Below, piece by piece: positions 1 to 7,660 of a stretch of DNA of 28,963 bases. A program made the position numbers and the translations under genes. Below the pieces are notes generated by a model. That model did no database searches and was not told the DNA's origin. It saw nothing but the letters and a program-made list of their open reading frames with translations. The stretch comes from Hydrogenothermaceae bacterium (GTDB taxonomy: Bacteria; Aquificota; Aquificia; Aquificales; Hydrogenothermaceae), in contig WFXI01000270.1 of the NCBI GenBank assembly GCA_015490675.1, positions 1 to 28,963 on the forward strand, written 5' to 3'. Position 1 is the stretch's first letter; each line of letters starts with the position of its first letter.

Positions 1-162
1 AACAATACTTATCTAGATGCATATGCAACTGCTGTATCTGTAATGCCTTTAAAAAAGGCTTTAAAGTTTTTAGACAAAAAAGGCATAGCTTATATAATTT
101 TTACCACTGATGGAAAAAAATTTGTTAGTAACAATATTTGTAAGTTTATAGTTTGTAATTAG
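1..162 (+). CDS. ApbE-like FAD:protein FMN transferase, C-terminal fragment
   Basis: This is the last 53 codons of a gene that begins before the window, read in the frame starting at base 1 and ending in TAG at 160-162. The visible part carries an LDAYATAVSV segment, which resembles the conserved D-A-x-A-T motif near the C-terminus of ApbE proteins. These proteins transfer FMN from FAD to threonine of exported flavoproteins such as Rnf/Nqr subunits. The following beta-rich tail (AYIIFTTDGKKF) also suits the ApbE C-terminus. The 3' end overlaps the convergent trpB by 17 bp. The N-terminus, including any lipoprotein signal, lies outside the window, so the assignment rests on a short stretch and is moderate. 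Confidence 0.6.
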   Translation, partial: NNTYLDAYATAVSVMPLKKALKFLDKKGIAYIIFTTDGKKFVSNNICKFIVCN

Positions 163-1396
163 TCTTTATCTTATCCATTATTTTTTGATAAACATCTGGG
201 TTAGTATCAAAGAAATTTTTAACCTGCTGAACATCTTTATCACCACGGCCAGAGAGGTTTATTATGACTATCTTGTCTTTATCTAATTTTTTGGCAAGTT
301 CAACTCCTTTTATAACTGCGTGAGAACTTTCTAAAGCTGGGATTATACCTTCTGTTTGTGACAATAGAATAAAACCTTCTAGAGCTTCCTCATCTGTAGC
401 TGTTATATATTTTGCCCTACCACTTTCTTTTAAATATGCGTGTTCTGGACCTACTCCTGGATAGTCTAAACCTGCTGATATAGAATGGGTTTCTTCTATC
501 TGTCCCCATTCATTTTGTATAAAATAAGATTTCATACCGTGTAAAATTCCAACTTTACCACCATTTATACTCGCAGCGTGCATACCTGTTTCAAGACCAT
601 ATCCTTCTGCTTCTACACCAATAAGCTCTACCTGTTCATCCTCAATAAAAGGATAAAACATGCCTATTGCATTACTTCCTCCACCAACGCAGGCAACCAC
701 CGCATCTGGTAATCTACCTTCAATTTCTAAGATTTGTTCTTTTGTTTCTTTTCCTATTACAGACTGAAAATCTCTAACTATAACAGGGAAAGGGTGAGGT
801 CCTAATGCAGATCCAATTACATAATGGGTTGTTCTAACATTCGTAACCCAGTCTCTTAAAGCTTCGTTAACAGCATCTTTTAATGTTCTACTACCAGATT
901 TTACAACTTCTACTTTTGCACCAAGAAGTTTCATTCTAAATACATTCAAAGCCTGTCTTTCTGCATCAACTTCACCCATATAAACTACACATTCTAATCC
1001 AAATAAAGATGCAGCTGTTGCAGTTGAAACTCCGTGTTGTCCTGCTCCTGTTTCTGCGATAATTCTTTTTTTACCAATTTTTTTTGTGAGCAAAACTTGC
1101 CCCAAAGTGTTATTTATCTTATGAGCTCCCGTGTGGAGTAAGTCTTCCCTTTTTAAGTATATTTTTGCACCACCAACAGCTTCTGTTAATCTGTGAGCAA
1201 AATATAAAATTGTAGGTCTTCCTGCATATTCTTGAAGGTAATAGACAAATTCTCTTTGGAAGTCTCCGTCATTTTTTATTTTTTCATATTGCTCTTCTAA
1301 CTCTTCAAGAGCAGGTATCAAAGTTTCTGGTAAAAACTTCCCACCAAAATTTCCAAAGTATCCCTTTTTGTCTGGATATGAATATTTAATTCCCAT
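146..1396 (-). CDS. trpB: Tryptophan synthase beta subunit
   Basis: This subunit catalyses the PLP-dependent condensation of indole with L-serine to give tryptophan, normally in an alpha2-beta2 complex with TrpA. Its 416 residues fit the TrpB1 class. HTGAHKINN contains the PLP Schiff-base lysine K93, AETGAGQHG supplies the catalytic glutamate E115 (spaced from the lysine as in the enteric enzyme), GGGSNAIG near 238-245 binds the PLP phosphate, and LSGRGDKD lies near 381-388. The ATG at 1396 follows an AAGGAGC ribosome site that sits inside the last codons of the upstream coiled-coil gene, so translation is probably coupled. It is the last gene of a cell-wall operon. trpA lies about 15 kb away with hisH, so there is no classical trp operon here. 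Confidence 0.97.
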   Translation of the reverse strand: MGIKYSYPDKKGYFGNFGGKFLPETLIPALEELEEQYEKIKNDGDFQREFVYYLQEYAGRPTILYFAHRLTEAVGGAKIYLKREDLLHTGAHKINNTLGQVLLTKKIGKKRIIAETGAGQHGVSTATAASLFGLECVVYMGEVDAERQALNVFRMKLLGAKVEVVKSGSRTLKDAVNEALRDWVTNVRTTHYVIGSALGPHPFPVIVRDFQSVIGKETKEQILEIEGRLPDAVVACVGGGSNAIGMFYPFIEDEQVELIGVEAEGYGLETGMHAASINGGKVGILHGMKSYFIQNEWGQIEETHSISAGLDYPGVGPEHAYLKESGRAKYITATDEEALEGFILLSQTEGIIPALESSHAVIKGVELAKKLDKDKIVIINLSGRGDKDVQQVKNFFDTNPDVYQKIMDKIKTNYKL

Positions 1397-1398
1397 CT

Positions 1399-1950
1399 TT
1401 ACTTGCTCCTTAAAATTTCCGAAAGCATTTGAATCATTGTATCCATTCGATGGTTTAATTCATTTCTAAGTTGGTTAATTTCTTCCTTAGTTTCTTGTCT
1501 AAGTTGATTCATTTCATTTCTAAGTTGATTTATTTCACTTTTGAGTGAATTTACTTCTTCCTTAGTTTCTTGCTTAAATTGGTTTATTTCGTTCCTAAGT
1601 TGATTTATCTCTTCTTTTGTCTCTTGTCTAAGCTGATTCATTTCGCTTCTAAGCTGATTTATTTCACTTTTGAGTGAATTTATTTCTTCTTTAGTCTCTT
1701 GCTTAAATTGATTTACTTCATTTCTGAGTTTATTAACTTCTTCTTTAACTTCTTGCCTTAGGGAATCCATTCTTTGATTTGAAGAAATATTTGAAGTTTC
1801 TAATCTCTGTATAAAATATCTAAAATCATCTTCTTGCCTTCTTTCTATATGTTCCAACTTTTCATATATCTTCTGGCTTCTTTCATCTACTACTTCATAT
1901 ATAACTTCTAATGTTACTTTTCTTACTATACCCTTTGCTCTTTCGAACAT
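1399..1950 (-). CDS. Coiled-coil protein with 43-residue tandem repeats, function unknown
   Basis: I do not recognise a named family. The 183-residue protein lacks a signal peptide or membrane segment. Residues 1-60 are predicted helical and charged; residues 64-167 form a regular coiled coil built from 18-residue blocks of the type QETKEEINQLRNEINQ with 7-residue blocks between. Two nearly identical 43-residue units (82-124 and 125-167; block order 18+18+7) follow an 18-residue half-unit at 64-81. An 18-residue block equals one heptad plus one hendecad, which favours a long rod. The ATG at 1950 is preceded by GAGG within the last codons of the class A PBP gene and lies 2 nt after its stop. 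This position suggests an envelope or scaffold role, but that is inference only. Confidence 0.85.
   Translation of the reverse strand: MFERAKGIVRKVTLEVIYEVVDERSQKIYEKLEHIERRQEDDFRYFIQRLETSNISSNQRMDSLRQEVKEEVNKLRNEVNQFKQETKEEINSLKSEINQLRSEMNQLRQETKEEINQLRNEINQFKQETKEEVNSLKSEINQLRNEMNQLRQETKEEINQLRNELNHRMDTMIQMLSEILRSK
1450..1707 (-). repeat. Two tandem 129-bp coding repeats
   Basis: Bases 1579-1707 and 1450-1578 encode two 43-residue copies that differ at only a few residues (for example I/V, S/N, I/L). An 18-codon partial copy precedes them at about 1708-1761. The repeat keeps the reading frame, so copy-number change would alter rod length by 43 residues without a frameshift. Confidence 0.85.
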
Positions 1951-1952
1951 TT

Positions 1953-4355
1953 CTAGTCCTCGAAATTTTTATTTACTTCTATATCGAATATAAAATCATC
2001 TGGCACTACAACATTATTATCTTCCATATTTTGTTTATTTTCTACTTTTTCGCTACTTTCTTCTGAATTTGTTTTTTCATATAACCATTCTTCAAAAGAC
2101 ATATGGTCTAAATTCGGTATTTGGTAATTATCAATAATTTCTTTTATCTTTGGAATTAAAAGTTTATAACTACCTTCACATGTAAAGGATGGCTCTGTAC
2201 CTATTACAAAGAGTAAATTTTTACCTTCGCAGTTTTCTGTTGCTAAAGATAAAGTTTCCATATTTATAGGATAGTATGCTACTCCCTCTGGATTTTTAAA
2301 TTCTCCAATATTTTCAACAACCCCATAGTATGAAGCCATAAAATCTATCCATATAGGAAGTGCTGTTCTTGAACCTGTTGCTTTCCATCCTATTTTTTTC
2401 TTGTAGTCGTAACCAACCCAGACTACAGTGGTAATATCTGGAGAAAAGCCTGCAAACCATGCATCTGTATAGTTATTTGTAGTTCCTGTTTTTCCAGCAA
2501 GAGGAAGTTCTAAAACTCTTGCTCTTTTTCCTGTTCCTTCTTGAATTACTCCTTCTAAAATATCTCTTAAAACAGCAACTTCCTGTGGTCTAACTACCTG
2601 TTTACAAAAAGGACTGTTTTCATAAACAACCTTACCTTCTGAATTTACAATTTTCTTTATAAAATATGGTTCACATTTTTTTCCAAGATTTGCAAAAGTA
2701 GAGTAAACAGTTGCAAGCTCTAAAGGAGATATATCTGCACTACCTAAAACTAGAGATTTTACTTTTGGTAAAGGCGTTTTTATTCCTAAATCGTATGCAA
2801 GTTTAATTACAGGGTCTTCTCCAATCTGGTCAAACAACCAAACAGATGCAACATTCAAACTATGAACAAGTGCATACCTTAATGTTACATCCCCGTGAAA
2901 TTCCTTTTCATAATTTTCAGGTATCCACTCTTCAAAGTTATCTGGGTCCCAAAAAGCAATTGGTTCATCTTTCAAAATAGATATTTGTGTATATCCATCA
3001 AGTAATGCTTTTAAATAAACAATTGGTTTAAATGCAGAACCTACCTGCCTTTTCCCTTGAAGTGCTCTATTGAATTTGCTTTTCTTTATGTCATATCCAC
3101 CAACTAAGGCTTTTATTTCTCCTGTTTTATGGTCTATTGCAACAAGAGCTGTTTCTAAATATGGAACAAATTCAAACTTACCTCCTCCTAAGTACCTAAC
3201 ATAAACAGGCTGTCCTTTTTTAAAATATTTCTTTGCTTTAGGATAGGTAAACTCTCCTTCTAAAGTTCTTATTAAGAATTTAACTTTATTTTTTTTGACA
3301 CTATAAACAAGGCCTATGTATATGTTTGAAGGTCTTAATCTAATGTTTATTTTTTGGGATTTATATGCTTTTAGTAATTCTTCTTTTTCTTTATCTGTTA
3401 ACGGTCTTATACCAAAAATTCTTTGTAAGTACCATAATTTATCTTTTACAATCTCAACAGCATTTTGCTGTATATCTTTATCAAAAGTTGTATAAATTTT
3501 ATATCCACCTTTGTATAAGTTCTCATATCCATAAAACTTTACAAACCATCTCCTTACTGCTTCTGTTGCATAATCAGAAATCTTCTCTTCATCTTTATCT
3601 TCAGCAAGTTGGATACCTTCCATTTTACAATTTATTGCTTCTTCTTCAGATATATAACCTTCATCTACCATTCTAGATAAAACTACATCTCTCCTTTCTG
3701 TTGCACCCTCTAAGTTTTTAAATGGGTCATACTTACTTGGAGCCTTCGGTAATCCTGCCAAAACAGCTGCTTCGCAAATATTTAACTGCCAAACATGCTT
3801 TCCAAAATAAACCTGCGAAGCAGCCTCTACACCATATGCTCCATGACCAAGATATATTTGATTAAGATACATTTCTAAAATCTTGTCTTTTGGGTATCTT
3901 CTGTTTAGTTTTATTGCTAAAATTAGCTCTTTAAATTTTCTATTAAAAGACCTTTCAGAAGTTAGGAAAAGGTTTTTAACTAACTGCTGGGAAATAGTAC
4001 TACCACCTTCTACTATTCTACCTGCTTTTATATCTGTAATTAAAGCCCTTAAAATACCTTCAAAATCTATACCTATATTTGTATAAAAAGATTTATCTTC
4101 TGTAGCTATAAACGCATTTTTTACATAGTCAGGAATTTTCTCTATTGGAACAAATTGTCTTTTTTGAACAAAAAATTCTGTTAATAGTCTTCCTTTACAG
4201 TCATAAACCTTTGTTGTTTGTGCAGGTTGCCAATTTTCAAGAAGAGATATATCAGGAAGATTATTTAAAATGTGAAGAGTATATCCAAATAAAATAATAA
4301 TTCCAAAAAGTAATAAGCTTAAAATTAAAATTCGAATATAACCTACTATTATCAC
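1953..4355 (-). CDS. Class A penicillin-binding protein (PBP1A-like)
   Basis: This bifunctional peptidoglycan glycosyltransferase and DD-transpeptidase is anchored in the inner membrane and acts in the periplasm. In its 800 residues there is an N-terminal membrane helix (about 8-29); a GT51 domain with the EDKSFY motif (catalytic E86), GGSTISQQLVKN at 117-128 and further GT51 motifs to about residue 210; an OB-like insert around 340-400; and a transpeptidase domain with SAFK (nucleophile S440), SLN (499-501) and KTGT (622-625). The start is GTG, overlapping the TGA of the upstream deacetylase gene as GTGA; an in-frame TAA lies two codons upstream, so no earlier start exists. The AGGAG ahead of it almost touches the GTG, pointing to termination-reinitiation coupling. 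A charged tail follows about residue 740. Confidence 0.95.
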   Translation of the reverse strand: MIIVGYIRILILSLLLFGIIILFGYTLHILNNLPDISLLENWQPAQTTKVYDCKGRLLTEFFVQKRQFVPIEKIPDYVKNAFIATEDKSFYTNIGIDFEGILRALITDIKAGRIVEGGSTISQQLVKNLFLTSERSFNRKFKELILAIKLNRRYPKDKILEMYLNQIYLGHGAYGVEAASQVYFGKHVWQLNICEAAVLAGLPKAPSKYDPFKNLEGATERRDVVLSRMVDEGYISEEEAINCKMEGIQLAEDKDEEKISDYATEAVRRWFVKFYGYENLYKGGYKIYTTFDKDIQQNAVEIVKDKLWYLQRIFGIRPLTDKEKEELLKAYKSQKINIRLRPSNIYIGLVYSVKKNKVKFLIRTLEGEFTYPKAKKYFKKGQPVYVRYLGGGKFEFVPYLETALVAIDHKTGEIKALVGGYDIKKSKFNRALQGKRQVGSAFKPIVYLKALLDGYTQISILKDEPIAFWDPDNFEEWIPENYEKEFHGDVTLRYALVHSLNVASVWLFDQIGEDPVIKLAYDLGIKTPLPKVKSLVLGSADISPLELATVYSTFANLGKKCEPYFIKKIVNSEGKVVYENSPFCKQVVRPQEVAVLRDILEGVIQEGTGKRARVLELPLAGKTGTTNNYTDAWFAGFSPDITTVVWVGYDYKKKIGWKATGSRTALPIWIDFMASYYGVVENIGEFKNPEGVAYYPINMETLSLATENCEGKNLLFVIGTEPSFTCEGSYKLLIPKIKEIIDNYQIPNLDHMSFEEWLYEKTNSEESSEKVENKQNMEDNNVVVPDDFIFDIEVNKNFED

Positions 4356-5389
4356 TCCTTAACTATCATGTAAAAATATGTTGCCCATTTTTTTGTCTTT
4401 GTATTATAACAGCTAAAACCAACTCTGTTTTTTTGTCTTTTTATATTTATTTTACCTTCTAAAAATAATCTTTCTTTGTTTTTTTTCAATTTTAACCAGC
4501 CTTTTTCAGAAATATAAACTCCACAAGACCTATAATTTTGCCAATTTTTTATCTTTGCAAAGATGTTTATAGTATCAGTATTTATCAATCCAAATTTTGG
4601 TTTATAACTAACAACAGGTAGTTGCTCATAACTTAATATTTTCTTAAAGTGCCTTAAACTTCCCCAGTGTCCGACAATAGGTTGTCTTTGGATAGCGTAA
4701 ATATTTGAATAAATTCCTGCACTTGAAGGGTCTTGTGTAAAACCTGCTTTATATCCAAGTTTTTTTAAGATTTTTACTGTTAAATCATTATAATCTCCAT
4801 ATGGATATGCATAAAATTTTGGTTTAAATCCTAATAGTTTTATAAATCTTTTTTCTGCTTTTAAAGTATCTTCTATAAATTTTTTTTCAAATGTTTTTTT
4901 GTCTTTTACAATTCCAAACCTACCGTGAGAATATGAGTGGTTTCCAAACTCTACCTTTTTATAATTTTTTAGTTTTTGTAATTGCTCTTTGGTTAGAAAA
5001 TCAGGATATCTAGCTACTGCTTCCATATATAAAAATACTGTAAAAGGAAAATTATACTTTTTTAAAATCTCAAAAGCTTTCATTGTAGACTTATATCCAT
5101 CATCTATAGTTATTGAAACAGTCTTTGGAGGGAAATAACCTTTTTTGTAGTATTCAATAAATTTTGATAAGGAAACAACATTAAAATTATTTTCTTTCAA
5201 ATATTTCATTTGGGCTTCAAAATCATTTAAAGGAATAGAAGTTGAAGGAGTTTTTTGCTCATCAAACTTATGGTATATAAGAATTATTCCATATTCTTCT
5301 GCTTTAATTGATAAAGGAAGGATTAAGTTTGCAAGTATCAAACCTAGTAAGGTTATTATCTTTGATAACCCTTTTAACTCTTTTAACAT
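4352..5389 (-). CDS. Secreted polysaccharide deacetylase (NodB-homology, CE4)
   Basis: This family removes acetyl groups from N-acetylglucosamine- or N-acetylmuramate-containing polymers, here probably peptidoglycan or an exported polysaccharide. A signal peptide (about 1-30, cleavage suggested after IKA) precedes a NodB fold. The motifs are ITIDDG (D96, D97; metal and catalytic Asp), HSYSH (H151 and H155 metal ligands) and YAYPYGD (about 193-199, catalytic groove). A beta-rich C-terminal part of about 85 residues follows and is not recognised. The ATG at 5389, with AAGGGAT upstream, lies inside the preceding Bax-like gene, giving an unusual 86-nt overlap; no later start would retain the signal peptide. 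It overlaps the PBP gene by 3-4 nt, and both probably modify the same wall. Confidence 0.9.
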   Translation of the reverse strand: MLKELKGLSKIITLLGLILANLILPLSIKAEEYGIILIYHKFDEQKTPSTSIPLNDFEAQMKYLKENNFNVVSLSKFIEYYKKGYFPPKTVSITIDDGYKSTMKAFEILKKYNFPFTVFLYMEAVARYPDFLTKEQLQKLKNYKKVEFGNHSYSHGRFGIVKDKKTFEKKFIEDTLKAEKRFIKLLGFKPKFYAYPYGDYNDLTVKILKKLGYKAGFTQDPSSAGIYSNIYAIQRQPIVGHWGSLRHFKKILSYEQLPVVSYKPKFGLINTDTINIFAKIKNWQNYRSCGVYISEKGWLKLKKNKERLFLEGKINIKRQKNRVGFSCYNTKTKKWATYFYMIVKE

Positions 5390-6206
5390 ATCTATCCCTT
5401 AAAATTGAGTATTTATCAAGGTAGTTTGAAAGTTTTAGTGGGTCATTAGTAGTTAGTCTAACTCTTCTAAATTTAGAAAAAGCCCAGCTAACATTAATAC
5501 TATAATAATAATCGTCAACAGATTGCAATATATCTTTATAAACCTTTAAATATGCATTACTGTTTTTTGCTTTAATTTTAAGAGGTTGGTTTTTATTAAA
5601 TGTCCAAACTCCAAAAACATTATTTGCAACAACAAAAAATCTAGAAGTTCCCCAACCACTTTCAATAGCAGCCTGAGCTAAAATTAGACTTGGAGGATGT
5701 ACATTAACTTTAGTTAAAAGTTCTTTTAATGAGTTAGCTTTATATTTCTCCAAAAGTTCACTTAGAAACTTTTCTTCTTTTTCATTTAATGGAATATTTG
5801 CTTCTAATTTTTTACTTATTTTTATTAGCTTTTCTCTAGTTTTCTTTATTTGAAAGTTTTTTATTAATATTGATGGAAGAATAATATCAACAAATTTTTT
5901 CTTCCTCTCTGGAATAGGCAAAGATTTTAAAGAAATCACTTTTGTATAAACAACAGGAATTACAGAATTACAATCTATAGGAATAATATCTTCAAGTTTA
6001 TTTATTTCCCGTTTTATAATGATAATATCCTGTAGAGAATTAATACTCTTATTTTTAGATAGACCTAGTTTCAAAATTTCAGATTTAAATTGTGGTAAGA
6101 AAAATGGAGCAACTATTACATATATACTTACCCCTACAATAGCAATAATTAAAATAAAATCTCCTATTTTTAAGCTTTTAAAGAAATTCTTAAACCAACA
6201 TTCCAT
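5304..6206 (-). CDS. Bax-like / GH73 glucosaminidase, membrane-anchored
   Basis: This is a probable peptidoglycan N-acetylglucosaminidase or related lysozyme-fold hydrolase acting in the periplasm. A single N-terminal membrane segment (about 16-37) anchors it. Residues 98-120 (PIPERKKKFVDIILPSIL) match the start of the Bax family core. AQAAIESGWGTSRF (177-190) carries the expected catalytic glutamate E182, and NNVFGVW (195-201) is the usual following motif. The length of 300 is close to E. coli Bax. It is the first gene of the minus-strand cell-wall operon and is divergent from murC across 69 bp. There is no clear Shine-Dalgarno sequence before the ATG at 6206. The last 28 codons overlap the deacetylase signal peptide in another frame. 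Confidence 0.88.
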   Translation of the reverse strand: MECWFKNFFKSLKIGDFILIIAIVGVSIYVIVAPFFLPQFKSEILKLGLSKNKSINSLQDIIIIKREINKLEDIIPIDCNSVIPVVYTKVISLKSLPIPERKKKFVDIILPSILIKNFQIKKTREKLIKISKKLEANIPLNEKEEKFLSELLEKYKANSLKELLTKVNVHPPSLILAQAAIESGWGTSRFFVVANNVFGVWTFNKNQPLKIKAKNSNAYLKVYKDILQSVDDYYYSINVSWAFSKFRRVRLTTNDPLKLSNYLDKYSILRDRYVKRVKRVIKDNNLTRFDTCKLNPSFIN

Positions 6207-6275
6207 TTTAATATTGTAATATATATATTTAGCTAATTAAAAATGACAAAAGTCAAAAAAATATAGGAGATAAAA
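6207..6275. promoter_or_regulatory. Divergent promoter region of murC and the bax-like operon
   Basis: This 69-bp AT-rich spacer separates two divergent units. It contains a TGAC-AAAA-GTCA inverted repeat at 6244-6255. On the minus strand a TTGACT element overlaps that repeat, followed by an AT-rich stretch (TAAATATATATATT) that could hold a -10 element; exact spacing is ambiguous. On the plus strand, AGGAGA lies 5 nt before the murC ATG and is a good ribosome site. A regulator binding the repeat could control both directions, but this is inference. Confidence 0.4.
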
Positions 6276-7631
6276 ATGTTTAGGGGAAAGGTTAAGCACA
6301 TACATTTTGTTGGCATTGGTGGCTCTGGAATGAATGGAATAGCACAGGTTTTGTTAAATTTAGGATTTACAATATCAGGTTCAGACTTAAAGGAAAGTCA
6401 AACAGTATTAAATTTAAAAAATATGGGAGCAAAAGTATACATAGGACATAGTGAAGATAATATAAAAGGTGCAGATGTAGTTGTTTATTCATCTGCAGTA
6501 TCCCCAGATAATCCAGAAGTAAAAAAAGCAAAAGAGCTAGGTATACCAACAATACCAAGGGGAGAGATGCTTGCAGAACTAATGAGATTTAAATATGGAA
6601 TAGCAATATCAGGTAGCCACGGTAAAACAACAACAACTTCAATGATAGGAAGTATTTTAGGGAAAACTGGATATGACCCAACTGTTGTTATTGGAGGAAA
6701 ACTGGAAGCTTATGGGAGTAATGCAAAGCTTGGTAGAGGAGATTTTCTAGTTGCAGAAGCTGATGAAAGTGACGGCTCATTTTTAAAACTTTCTCCAACT
6801 ATAGTTAGTATAAACAATATAGACTTAGAGCATATAGGATTTTATAAAAACTTAGATGATATAAAAAATGCATTTATTAATTTTGCAAATAAAGTTCCAT
6901 TTTATGGGGCTGTTGCTGTTAACTTAGATGACAAAAATACTGCAGATATTATTCCTTATATTGAAAAAAAAGTTATTAAATTTTCAATAGAAAATAAAAA
7001 TGCAGACATTGTTGCCCACTCTTTAGAGCTTGTAGATGGAAGATATAAGTTTAAAGTAAATGATTTTGGAGATATACATTTATCAATTCCTGGAAGACAT
7101 AACATTTACAATGCTCTAGCATCCATATCAATAGCTACAGAGTTAAATATTCCTTTTTGTGTAATCAAAGAAACACTAGAAAATTTCAAAAATGCAAGCA
7201 GAAGGTTTGATATAAAAAGGAAAGAGCCTTTTATAGTGATTGACGATTATGCACATCATCCTTCTGAAATAAAAGCTACAATAGCTTCTGCCAAAGAAAT
7301 GTTCCCTGAAAAAAAACTTATAGCAGTTTTTCAACCGCACAGATATTCTAGAGTAAAGGCTTTATTTGATGAATTTACAAAAAGTTTTAGTAATGCTGAT
7401 GTAATTTTAATTACAGAAATATATCCAGCAGGGGAAAAGCAAATAGAAGGTATAACAGGAGAAAACCTTGCAAATGAGGTAAGAAAGATTGCTAAAAAAC
7501 CTGTTTATTTTGCTAAGTATTTATCAGATGCAGAAAGTATAATAAAAGAATTAGTAGATGAAAACTTTGTTGTTTTAATTATGGGTGCTGGGAATATTAC
7601 ACAACTAGCGGAAAATTTATCTAAAGATTAA
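6276..7631 (+). CDS. murC: UDP-N-acetylmuramate--L-alanine ligase
   Basis: This cytoplasmic ligase adds L-alanine to UDP-MurNAc using ATP, the first peptide step of peptidoglycan precursor synthesis. The 451 residues show the N-terminal GIGGSGMNG nucleotide-binding loop (13-21), the Mur ligase P-loop SGSHGKTTTT (112-121), EADESDGS and NIDLEHIG in the central domain, and DDYAHHPSE in the C-terminal domain. Length is usual for MurC. The ATG at 6276 has AGGAGA at good spacing. The gene is alone between a divergent promoter region and a terminator, not in a mur/fts (dcw) cluster, which is consistent with the scattered dcw genes of Aquificales. Confidence 0.97.
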   Translation: MFRGKVKHIHFVGIGGSGMNGIAQVLLNLGFTISGSDLKESQTVLNLKNMGAKVYIGHSEDNIKGADVVVYSSAVSPDNPEVKKAKELGIPTIPRGEMLAELMRFKYGIAISGSHGKTTTTSMIGSILGKTGYDPTVVIGGKLEAYGSNAKLGRGDFLVAEADESDGSFLKLSPTIVSINNIDLEHIGFYKNLDDIKNAFINFANKVPFYGAVAVNLDDKNTADIIPYIEKKVIKFSIENKNADIVAHSLELVDGRYKFKVNDFGDIHLSIPGRHNIYNALASISIATELNIPFCVIKETLENFKNASRRFDIKRKEPFIVIDDYAHHPSEIKATIASAKEMFPEKKLIAVFQPHRYSRVKALFDEFTKSFSNADVILITEIYPAGEKQIEGITGENLANEVRKIAKKPVYFAKYLSDAESIIKELVDENFVVLIMGAGNITQLAENLSKD

Positions 7632-7635
7632 AGGA

Positions 7636-7658
7636 AGGGGCAAAAAGCCCCTTTTTTG
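7636..7658 (+). terminator. Intrinsic terminator after murC (possibly bidirectional)
   Basis: GGGGC (7637-7641), an AAAAA loop and GCCCC (7647-7651) form a perfect stem followed by six T residues (7652-7657). It begins 5 nt after the murC stop. On the other strand the hairpin is followed by TCCTTT, a weaker U-tract, so it may also end the aclBA transcript arriving from the right. Confidence 0.9.
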
Positions 7659-7660
7659 AA

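Noticed and set aside
1450..1761. CRISPR array or minisatellite
   Set aside because: The repeats are contiguous without unique spacers, keep the reading frame and encode a coiled coil.
3365..4086. Plus-strand open frames within the class A PBP gene
   Set aside because: They are antisense to a well-conserved gene, have low-complexity leucine/tyrosine-rich products and no ribosome sites.
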